Below, piece by piece: positions 1-6,070 of a stretch of 13,749 bases of DNA. Position numbers and translations under genes: made by a program. The notes under the pieces are model-generated. The model was not told the origin of the DNA and did not search any database. It saw nothing but the letters and a program-made list of their open reading frames with translations. The DNA comes from a bacterium (lineage in GTDB: Bacteria; Actinomycetota; Acidimicrobiia; Acidimicrobiales; Bin134): NCBI GenBank assembly GCA_028820035.1, contig JAPPKI010000160.1, forward strand, positions 1 through 13,749, written 5' to 3'. The first letter of the stretch is position 1. Every line of letters starts with the position of its first letter.

Positions 1-757
1 GCTCGCGGGCCACGTTCTTCACCACGTACTTGTAGAGCTGCACCTTGTCGGCCATGGCCAGCATCTCGTCGAACACCATGTCGATCTCGGCTTGGCCGGC
101 AGTGCCCACCTCGTGGTGTTGGACCTCGATGGGGATTCCCACTGATTCCAGGGCTACCACCATCTCCGAGCGCAGATCCTGGAAGGTGTCCATAGGCGAT
201 AGCGGGAAATACCCTCCCTTGTAGGGGATGCGATGGCCGGGACTGGGAGCGCCGGTCACCGAGGGGCGACCGCTCTCGAAGATGCCCTCAGCCGAGCGAA
301 TCTGATAGCCGGCTACGTCGGGCTGGTTCTGGAAGGCCACGCTGTCGAAGATGAAGAACTCGGCTTCCGGCCCGAAGTAGGCGGCATCGGCGATGCCGGT
401 GCTGGCCAGATAAGACAGGGAGCGGCGCACCACACCCCGGGGATCTTTGCCGTACATCTCGCCGGTGACGGGATCCTTCACGTCGCACAGCAGCACCAAG
501 GTCTTGCGCTTGGTGAATGGATCGAAGATCGCGGTGTCGGGATCGGGGATGAGAAGCATGTCGGAGGCGTCGATGGTCTGGAATCCGCTCACCGACGATC
601 CGTCGAAGCCGAGACCCTCTTCAAACACTGCTTCGGTCAGCTCGCGGATGGGCAGCGAGAAGTGGTGCTGCACACCGGGGACATCGGTGAAGCGCATATC
701 CACGAACTCCGCACCCTCTGATGCGGCTTGAGCAATGATTTCTTGGGGAGATGACAC
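1..757 (-). CDS. glnA: Glutamine synthetase type I-beta (GlnA1-like), N-terminal part, 3' end off the window
   Basis: This gene would make glutamine from glutamate, ammonia and ATP in the cytoplasm. It reads leftward and leaves the window after 252 codons, about half of the usual ~470. The GTG start at 757 is set by a strong Shine-Dalgarno AAGGAGG eight bases upstream. Visible signatures are GFDGSS near residues 50-54, FGPEAEFF at 128-135 with metal-binding glutamates, the KGGYFPLSP segment at 180-188 that marks the beta subtype, and HHEVGTAGQAEID at 214-226. The beta subtype is normally the one controlled by adenylylation of a C-terminal tyrosine; that residue lies beyond the edge and cannot be checked. 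It faces a second glutamine synthetase across a shared promoter region, and glnE lies about 2.6 kb away. The family call is secure; the glnA1 role is inferred from subtype and context. Confidence 0.95.
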   Translation of the reverse strand, partial: MSSPQEIIAQAASEGAEFVDMRFTDVPGVQHHFSLPIRELTEAVFEEGLGFDGSSVSGFQTIDASDMLLIPDPDTAIFDPFTKRKTLVLLCDVKDPVTGEMYGKDPRGVVRRSLSYLASTGIADAAYFGPEAEFFIFDSVAFQNQPDVAGYQIRSAEGIFESGRPSVTGAPSPGHRIPYKGGYFPLSPMDTFQDLRSEMVVALESVGIPIEVQHHEVGTAGQAEIDMVFDEMLAMADKVQLYKYVVKNVARE

Positions 758-765
758 AGTGGGTT

Positions 766-772
766 CCTCCTT
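766..772 (-). promoter_or_regulatory. Strong Shine-Dalgarno of glnA1
   Basis: On the minus strand this reads AAGGAGG, a full anti-16S match, eight bases before the GTG at 757. It decides the start of the left-edge glutamine synthetase. Few other genes in the window have so clear a ribosome site. Confidence 0.85.
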
Positions 773-830
773 AATCGCGCCCTTACTTTCCCACAAGCGA
801 GAAGGGCACTTCGCATCGTGCCAGAGCCGA

Positions 831-868
831 GTTTCCAGAGATTTTCCCGATTGTGAAAGGTTTGTGAA
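831..868. promoter_or_regulatory. Candidate GlnR/OmpR-type operator: four half-sites at 11-bp phase
   Basis: On the minus strand four 5-mers begin exactly 11 bp apart: TTCAC (868-864), TTCAC (857-853), GAAAA (846-842) and GAAAC (835-831), that is TTCAC-n6-TTCAC-n6-GAAAA-n6-GAAAC. Known actinobacterial GlnR boxes have gTnAC and GaAAC half-sites separated by six bases. The phase is identical here and the half-sites partly match. On the plus strand the first pair appears as TTGTGAA twice (851-857 and 862-868). The site lies between the divergent glutamine synthetase genes, and a GlnR-like regulator gene is 1.4 kb away. The phasing is seen directly; the function is inference. Confidence 0.5.
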
Positions 869-923
869 CGTCACCAATGGGCTGGCGTTGACAACCGGCG
901 GCGGGGCACTCTGGTGGTCTCCT

Positions 924-2258
924 ATGGAACCGCAAAAGGACTATGTGCTTCGCACTGTGGAGGAGCGGGGGGTGCGCCTCATCCGGCTCTGGTTCACCGA
1001 CGTGCTGGGCCAGCTCAAGTCGGTGGCCATCTCTCCGGCGGAGTTGGCCGACGCCTTCGATGAGGGACTGCAGTTCGACGGCTCGGCCATCGACGGCTTC
1101 TCCCGGGTGCAGGAGAGCGATGTGCTGGCCGTACCCGACGCGTCCACATTCGAGTTGCTGCCGTGGGCCGACCCCGAAGAGCCCTCCGGACGTGTGTTCT
1201 GCGACATCCGCAACCCCGACGGCACCCCCTTTGAGGGCGATCCCCGCTGGGTGATGCGCCGCAGCCTGGCCAAGGCAGCCGAGATGGGCTACACGTTCTA
1301 CACCGCTCCCGAAGTGGAGTTCTTCTACTTCCGGCACGGCGATCCCGATCAGCCGCTGACGCCGCTGGACAATGCCTCCTACTTCGATTTGACCACCGCG
1401 GATGTGGCCAGCCCGTTGCGCAAACGCACCATCACCATGTTGGAGGCCATGGGCATCCCGGTGGAGTACTCCTTCCATGAGGACAGCCCCAGCCAGCATG
1501 AGATCGACCTGCGCTACACCGAAGCGCTGAGCATGGCCGACAACGTGATGACGTTGAGACTGGTGGTGCGCAAGCTGGCCCTCGACCGGGATCTGCACGC
1601 CACGTTCATGCCCAAGCCGCTCAACGGCGTACAGGGATCGGGCATGCACACCCACATGTCGCTGTTCGAGAACGACGTCAACGCCTTCCACGACGCCGGA
1701 GACGACTACGGCCTGTCGAAAACGGCCAAGGCCTTTATCGCCGGCCTGCTGCACCACGCCCGGGAGATAACCGCGGTTACCAACCAGCTGGTGAACAGCT
1801 ACAAGCGGCTGGTGGCCGGCGATGAGGCGCCCACCTTCGTGTCGTGGGCCCGCAACAACCGCTCGGCGCTGGTGCGGGTGCCGGTGGTGAAGCCGGGCAA
1901 GGAATCGTCCACTCGAATCGAATACCGGGCGCTCGACTCGGCGGCTAACCCCTATTTGGCGTTCTCCGCGGTGTTGGCCGCCGGCTTGAAGGGGGTGCAG
2001 GAGGGCTATGAGCTGCCGCCTGAGGCAGCCGCCGACCTCTACACCATGACCAGGGGCCAAGCTCGGACCAAGGGTTTCGATGAGCTGCCCATGTCGCTGT
2101 CGGAGGCCCTGGACGTGCTGGAGGAATCGCCGCTGATGGTTGACGTGTTGGGCGAGCACATCCACGAGTGGTTCTTGCGCAACAAACGGGCCGAGTTCGC
2201 CGAGTACCGCCGGGAGGTCACGCCCTTCGAGCTCCGCCGTTACATGAACACCTGGTAG
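924..2258 (+). CDS. glnA2: Glutamine synthetase type I-alpha-like (GlnA2-like)
   Basis: A complete 444-residue glutamine synthetase, the usual size for the short GSI form (about 445). Motifs in order are FDGSAIDGF at 51-59, PEVEFFYF at 129-136, HEDSPSQHEID at 185-195, KPLNGVQGSGMHTHMS at 231-246, NSYKRL at 291-296 and RIEYRALDSAANPYLA at 331-346. It lacks the KGGYFP insertion of its divergent neighbour. Where beta enzymes have the adenylylation loop NLYDLP, this has DLYTMTRGQ (371-379), so GlnE control is unlikely. The C-terminal DELPMSLSEAL and RRYMNTW resemble Bacillus GlnA and mycobacterial GlnA2. ATG 924 is chosen because homology begins there; the open frame extends upstream to 735 but crosses the intergenic operator. 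No good ribosome site is visible. Some GlnA2 relatives act on other amines or gamma-glutamyl acceptors, so the substrate is not certain. Confidence 0.93.
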   Translation: MEPQKDYVLRTVEERGVRLIRLWFTDVLGQLKSVAISPAELADAFDEGLQFDGSAIDGFSRVQESDVLAVPDASTFELLPWADPEEPSGRVFCDIRNPDGTPFEGDPRWVMRRSLAKAAEMGYTFYTAPEVEFFYFRHGDPDQPLTPLDNASYFDLTTADVASPLRKRTITMLEAMGIPVEYSFHEDSPSQHEIDLRYTEALSMADNVMTLRLVVRKLALDRDLHATFMPKPLNGVQGSGMHTHMSLFENDVNAFHDAGDDYGLSKTAKAFIAGLLHHAREITAVTNQLVNSYKRLVAGDEAPTFVSWARNNRSALVRVPVVKPGKESSTRIEYRALDSAANPYLAFSAVLAAGLKGVQEGYELPPEAAADLYTMTRGQARTKGFDELPMSLSEALDVLEESPLMVDVLGEHIHEWFLRNKRAEFAEYRREVTPFELRRYMNTW

Positions 2259-2263
2259 TTGCT

Positions 2264-2929
2264 GTGACTGAGCCGCTGCTCGTCTTTCCCGATCCGCCGC
2301 CGCCGGAGCTGGTGCGCACGCTGGACTTGGGGGGCTACAACTGGAAGGCGGTGGGCAGCGCCCAAGAGCCGGAGGGCCGGTGGCTGGGCGCGGTGGTGGC
2401 GGTGGATGAGAACCCCGAAGACGCGTTCGGATTCTGTCGTTCACTGAACCGAAGGGGCTTGGACATCCCGGTGCTGCTGCTTATCTCCGGTGCTCGTCTA
2501 GACGAACTGGAGATGCGCGACGACCTCTACACCGACTTCTGCCTCACCCCATTCCACCAGCGGGAATTGGAAGCCCGGCTGGCCCACCTGGTGTGGCGAT
2601 CGGGCACCGCGCTGCGCCCGGAGCTCATCGAATACGGACCGCTGGTGCTGAACGTGGAGACCTATCAGGCCACCATCACCGGCCGGCCGCTCGACCTCAC
2701 CTACATGGAGTACGAATTGCTGAAGTTCTTGGCCAGTTCGCCCGGCAAGGTATTCACCCGCGAGACGCTGCTCAGCCGGGTGTGGGGCTACGACTACTTC
2801 GGCGGCGCCCGCACCGTGGATGTCCACGTCCGCCGCCTCCGAGCCAAGCTCGGCGAAGAGCACGCCGGCCTCATCACCACCGTGAGATCAGTCGGTTACC
2901 GCTTCGGCCTCTCCCGCTGGGAGCGGTAA
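2264..2929 (+). CDS. glnR: GlnR-like orphan OmpR-family transcriptional regulator
   Basis: This 221-residue protein has a degenerate receiver (about 1-110) and a winged-helix DNA-binding domain (about 125-214). The winged helix contains RPLDLTYMEYELLKFL at 141-156, the recognition stretch WGYDYFGGARTVDVHVRRLR at 174-193 and VGYRF at 210-214, all closely like actinobacterial GlnR, the global nitrogen regulator. In the receiver Asp48 sits where the phospho-acceptor should be, but the usual lysine of the KPF motif is Thr95 (TPF) and the first-strand acidic pair is reduced, as in GlnR proteins that work without a partner kinase. The GTG start at 2264 follows the glnA2 stop by five bases with no clear Shine-Dalgarno, which suggests translational coupling. 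No sensor kinase gene is adjacent. The assignment to GlnR over another OmpR paralogue rests on sequence resemblance plus context. Confidence 0.83.
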   Translation: MTEPLLVFPDPPPPELVRTLDLGGYNWKAVGSAQEPEGRWLGAVVAVDENPEDAFGFCRSLNRRGLDIPVLLLISGARLDELEMRDDLYTDFCLTPFHQRELEARLAHLVWRSGTALRPELIEYGPLVLNVETYQATITGRPLDLTYMEYELLKFLASSPGKVFTRETLLSRVWGYDYFGGARTVDVHVRRLRAKLGEEHAGLITTVRSVGYRFGLSRWER

Positions 2930-2938
2930 CCGCTCAGC
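2916..2938. terminator. Hairpin across the convergent glnR and ridA stop codons
   Basis: GAGCGG (2921-2926), a TAA loop, then CCGCTC (2930-2935) form a 6-bp GC-rich stem, and outer GCTG/CAGC can extend it with a small bulge. The loop is the glnR stop codon, and the ridA stop lies in the other arm. The symmetry fits a bidirectional transcription end between convergent genes 4 bp apart. There is no U-tract, so an intrinsic-terminator function is uncertain. Confidence 0.4.
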
Positions 2939-3281
2939 CGGAGTAGGCCCAGAGTTCGAATTCCACGAGGGCGCCGAGGGGTAGGGCGGCGACGCCGACG
3001 GCGGAGCGGGCGGGGCGGTTGTCGCCGAAGCACTCGATGTAGGCCTGGTTCATGGCGCCGAAGTCGTCCATGTGGAGCAGGAACACGGTGGCCTTCACCA
3101 CGTCGTCGAGCGTGGCCCCCTCGGTGGCCAGCACCGCCTCGGCATTGGCCACCGCTTGGCGGAATTGCGCGACTAGACCACCGGGCACCAGCGATCCGTC
3201 GGCGATACCGATCTGACCGGAGCAGATGAGAAAATCACCGGCGCGAACGATGGGGGAATACGGTCCGACTGGGGTGCTCAT
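2934..3281 (-). CDS. ridA: RidA/YjgF/UK114 family enamine/imine deaminase
   Basis: A 115-residue small cytoplasmic protein of the RidA family, slightly short of the usual 125-130. Family marks are GPYSPIV at 6-12, SGQIG at 21-25, NRPARSAVGVAALP at 88-101 with the catalytic-type Arg92, and VEFEL at 106-110 whose Glu107 is 15 residues after the arginine, as in enzymatically active RidA. Such proteins hydrolyse reactive enamines and imines released by PLP enzymes such as threonine dehydratase. The ATG at 3281 is preceded by no Shine-Dalgarno; instead TATTCT (3295-3290, minus) ends eight bases before it, fitting a leaderless transcript. The gene converges on glnR and diverges from glnE. Its own start region is copied twice more upstream. 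The precise substrate cannot be told. Confidence 0.92.
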   Translation of the reverse strand: MSTPVGPYSPIVRAGDFLICSGQIGIADGSLVPGGLVAQFRQAVANAEAVLATEGATLDDVVKATVFLLHMDDFGAMNQAYIECFGDNRPARSAVGVAALPLGALVEFELWAYSG

Positions 3282-3353
3282 GCCTGAGAAGAATACGGGC
3301 CTTGAGAGGTGCTCGTGTCTGAGAAGAATACGGATCTTCAGGAGTGCTCATAG
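3249..3353. repeat. Three 35-bp tandem copies covering the ridA start and the ridA/glnE gap
   Basis: Units are 3249-3283, 3284-3318 and 3319-3353, exactly 35 bp each. Copies two and three share CTGAGAAGAATACGG perfectly and end GTGCTCGTGT or GTGCTCATAG. Copy one, inside ridA, keeps GAATACGG and GTGCTCATG at the same positions. On the minus strand the copies resemble the first codons of ridA (ATGAGCAC, CCGTATTC), and copy three even has the ATG (3351). Period 35 is not a multiple of three, so the copies are not extra in-frame protein. The array fills the whole divergent promoter. Confidence 0.8.
3290..3295 (-). promoter_or_regulatory. Candidate -10 element of ridA (leaderless)
   Basis: Minus-strand TATTCT lies eight bases upstream of the ridA ATG, the distance that would put transcription start on the start codon. 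The same hexamer recurs at 3325-3330 because it is part of the 35-bp repeat. No convincing -35 was found. Confidence 0.4.
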
Positions 3354-3356
3354 CAT
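3351..3356 (+). promoter_or_regulatory. Candidate -10 element of glnE (leaderless)
   Basis: TAGCAT ends eight bases before ATG 3365. The identical hexamer at identical distance precedes mrp (8153-8158). This favours ATG 3365 over the in-frame GTG at 3344, whose only Shine-Dalgarno-like AGGAG overlaps the codon itself. Confidence 0.4.
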
Positions 3357-3364
3357 GGGACCAT

Positions 3365-6070
3365 ATGGAAGCTGAAGGCCAAGATCAGCCGAACCAAGAC
3401 GTCGAGCACCTGATTGCCACCAGTCCATGGCCGGAGGACGCCCGTTCCCTCATCGACGATCTCGGTATCACCGACGAGCGCCGGGCCCGGGCGGCGGCCA
3501 TGCTGGCCGGAGCTTCTCGCAGCATGAGCAAGGCGGTGCGGCGCGATCCCAGTCTGCTCGGAGTGCTCGACCCGCCCGCCGACTTTGCCACCGAGAAAAT
3601 CTCGCTGACCGCCCCCGACGACGATGATGCCCTCGATGGCCTGCGGCGGTGGAAGCGGCGCCAGCTTCTGCGTATCGCGCTGCGCGATCTGCTGGGCGAG
3701 GCCGACCTGGCCACCGTGGGCCGGGAACTGTCGCTGTTGGCCGACGCTTGTTTCGTCCGTGCCTTGGAGATCGCCGACGAAGGACCGCCGTTGGCCATCA
3801 TCGGGATGGGCAAGCTGGGCGGCAACGAGCTGAACTACGCCAGCGACGTCGACATCGTCTTCGCCCACGAGGGCGACTCCACCGCAGCCGCCCGTCGAGC
3901 CCGGAAAGTGCTGGACATCCTCACCGCGTTCACCCCCGAGGGGCAGGTGTACCGGGTGGACATCGAGTTGCGGCCCGAAGGAGGCGCTGGAGCGCTGAGC
4001 CGCACCCCGGAGGCGTTCGGAACCTACTTCGATCGCTGGGCGGTGCCCTGGGAGCGCCAGGCTTACATCAAGACCCGGCTGTCAGCCGGCGATCCCGAAT
4101 TGGGCAACAACTTTTTCGATGCCATCAAGCCAGGGGTGTGGGGCGAAAACCTCGAAGCCGACACTGTGCCCCACCTGCGAGCCCTGAAACTGCGGGTGGA
4201 GGAGTCGGCCAAGCTGAAGGGCGACCGGGAGCTCAAGAAGGGCCCTGGGGGTCTGCGAGATATCGAGTTCACCGTGCAGCTCTTGCAGTTGATTCACGGC
4301 CGCACCGATCCAACCATCCGCTCCCCCAACACCCTCACTGCCCTTCGACAGCTCAGCTGGGGGGAGTACATCGACCAGGCCGACGCGGTCCACTTCACCA
4401 CCGCCTACATCCATCTGCGCACGGTGGAGCACCGCGTGCAGCTCCGCGACGAGCGCCAGACCCACGAGCTGCCCACCGCCGACGCCGACCGGGAGTGGGC
4501 GGCCCGAGCATCCGGCTTCGAAAGCCTGGACGCATTCCAGGAGTCCCACACCCGCCATCAGACCTCGGTCCGGGAGATCCACCAGCGGATCTTCTACCGT
4601 CAAACCCTCGACCGGATGCACGAGACCGGACTGGTGAGCGAGCTGCTTCCCGATCACCTCGGACAATTGGGCTTCGCCGATCCCGATCGGGCCGCCGCCA
4701 CCATCGAGCGCCTCACCGAGAACCTCGGCCGTCGGGCCAACGTGATGCAGCAGGTTCTGGTCATCATGGTGGAGGCCCTGGCCACCACCCCCGATCCCGA
4801 CCTGGGGTTGGTCCGCCTGGCATGGCTTTTGGACGGCTCCTTCCGGGTCGGCACCATCCTCCCGGTGCTGCGCGACTCCCCCATTGCCATCAGCGACATC
4901 GCCCGGCTGTTGGGATCGAGCCGAGTGGCCGCGGGATGGATGCGCAACCACCCGGAGTTCGCCCGCTCGCTGATGAACCCCGAGGAGCTGGCCCATGCCC
5001 GCACTGCGGAGGTCCTGGTTGCCGAGGCCACCGAGGCCATGCAGTCAGCCGCTGGCGATCACGACCTCCAGATGGCCGAGCTGCGGCGGTTCGTGCGGCG
5101 CGAGCAGCTTCGGGTGGCGGCCCGAGACATCCTGGGGCTGGCCTCGATCATCGAGATTCCCCAGGAGCTGACCCTTATCGCCGACGCCGCGGTGGCGGCC
5201 GCCGTCGACTCGCTGGCCCCAGAGGTGCCCTTCGCCGTGATCGGAATGGGGCGCTATGGGGGCCTCGACCTTTCCTATGCCTCTGATCTGGATGTGATCT
5301 TCGTGTACGAGGGGGCAGGCTCTGATGACGCCAGGGCGGCAAACCGCACCGCCCGGGGCCTGCTCAAAGAGATCGGGGCTCAAACCGCCGAAGGCCGAGC
5401 CTGGGAGATTGACGCGCGGTTGCGCCCTGAGGGCGAGAACGGACAGCTCGCCCGATCGCTGGAGGGATACCAACGGTATTACGAGGAACGGGGTCAGCTA
5501 TGGGAGCGCCAGTCTCTGCTCAAACGCCGCTTCGTGGCGGGAGACGCCGATCTGGGAAACCGATTTCTCCAGTTGGCCGACAAGTGGTGCTACCAGCCCG
5601 ACTTTAGCGATTCCGAGGCCGATGAGATCCGCGCCATGAAGCGCCGCATCGAAGCTGAGCGGCTGGGCACCGGCAGCAAGGCCCGGGACGTGAAGCTCGG
5701 CGCGGGCGGGCTCAGCGACATCGAGTTCACCGTGCAGCTCATGCAGCTTCAGCACGGATTCAGAAGGACTTCGATCCGCGACAACCGCACGCTGCCCGCG
5801 CTGGCCGGTCTGTCGGAGCACAACCTGCTGGACATCGGCGACCGGGCCACCCTGGATGTGGGCTATCGCTTCTGCCAGCGGTTCCGCAACGCCCGCTACC
5901 ACCTCTCAGGACTCTCTTCAGATGTGTTCCCTGATGACGACCATGAAGAGCTGTTGCTGGCCCGACGACTCGGCTATCCCAGCAACCGGGACTTAGAAGC
6001 CGACTACCAGGAGATCACCGACGCCGTTCGAGAAGTAACCGACCGGCTGCTCTACGGAGAGTCTGACTGA
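3365..6070 (+). CDS. glnE: Bifunctional glutamine synthetase adenylyltransferase / deadenylase GlnE
   Basis: A 901-residue cytoplasmic enzyme that attaches and removes AMP on glutamine synthetase according to nitrogen status. It has the family's duplicated nucleotidyltransferase plan. The N-terminal half, normally the adenylyl-removing domain, has GMGKLGGNEL at 147-156 with SDVD at 160-163. The C-terminal half, normally the adenylylating domain, has GMGRYGGLDL at 627-636 with SDLD at 640-643. Each is followed by the WERQ motif and a GGLRDIEFTVQLLQL or GGLSDIEFTVQLMQL helix. In the C-terminal copy the usual Glu of GGxE is Asp635. The protein is shorter than mycobacterial GlnE (about 990), mainly at the N terminus. 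The start is uncertain: ATG 3365 is preferred on promoter spacing, GTG 3344 would add seven residues. Its likely target is the beta-type synthetase at the left edge. The 3' end overlaps the convergent Fe-S fusion gene by 19 bp. Confidence 0.95.
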   Translation: MEAEGQDQPNQDVEHLIATSPWPEDARSLIDDLGITDERRARAAAMLAGASRSMSKAVRRDPSLLGVLDPPADFATEKISLTAPDDDDALDGLRRWKRRQLLRIALRDLLGEADLATVGRELSLLADACFVRALEIADEGPPLAIIGMGKLGGNELNYASDVDIVFAHEGDSTAAARRARKVLDILTAFTPEGQVYRVDIELRPEGGAGALSRTPEAFGTYFDRWAVPWERQAYIKTRLSAGDPELGNNFFDAIKPGVWGENLEADTVPHLRALKLRVEESAKLKGDRELKKGPGGLRDIEFTVQLLQLIHGRTDPTIRSPNTLTALRQLSWGEYIDQADAVHFTTAYIHLRTVEHRVQLRDERQTHELPTADADREWAARASGFESLDAFQESHTRHQTSVREIHQRIFYRQTLDRMHETGLVSELLPDHLGQLGFADPDRAAATIERLTENLGRRANVMQQVLVIMVEALATTPDPDLGLVRLAWLLDGSFRVGTILPVLRDSPIAISDIARLLGSSRVAAGWMRNHPEFARSLMNPEELAHARTAEVLVAEATEAMQSAAGDHDLQMAELRRFVRREQLRVAARDILGLASIIEIPQELTLIADAAVAAAVDSLAPEVPFAVIGMGRYGGLDLSYASDLDVIFVYEGAGSDDARAANRTARGLLKEIGAQTAEGRAWEIDARLRPEGENGQLARSLEGYQRYYEERGQLWERQSLLKRRFVAGDADLGNRFLQLADKWCYQPDFSDSEADEIRAMKRRIEAERLGTGSKARDVKLGAGGLSDIEFTVQLMQLQHGFRRTSIRDNRTLPALAGLSEHNLLDIGDRATLDVGYRFCQRFRNARYHLSGLSSDVFPDDDHEELLLARRLGYPSNRDLEADYQEITDAVREVTDRLLYGESD

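Noticed and set aside
888..893. TTGACA as a -35 box for glnA2
   Set aside because: A perfect hexamer, but no -10-like sequence occurs 16-18 bp downstream; the region there is GC-rich.
735..923. Upstream in-frame extension of glnA2 to ATG 735
   Set aside because: It would run through the glnA1 start, its Shine-Dalgarno and the phased operator; family homology begins at 924.
783..2444. Open frame of about 550 codons antisense to glnA2
   Set aside because: It mirrors the glnA2 codon pattern, has low-complexity His/Arg/Gly-rich composition, matches no family, and would cross the divergent promoter. High GC keeps antisense frames open.
2954..2964. AGTTCGAATTC resembling a tRNA T-loop
   Set aside because: It lies within ridA codons near FELW, and no cloverleaf arms pair around it.
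3649..5286. Long second plus-strand frame inside glnE
   Set aside because: Arg/Pro/Gly-rich translation with no motifs; the glnE frame carries both nucleotidyltransferase motifs.
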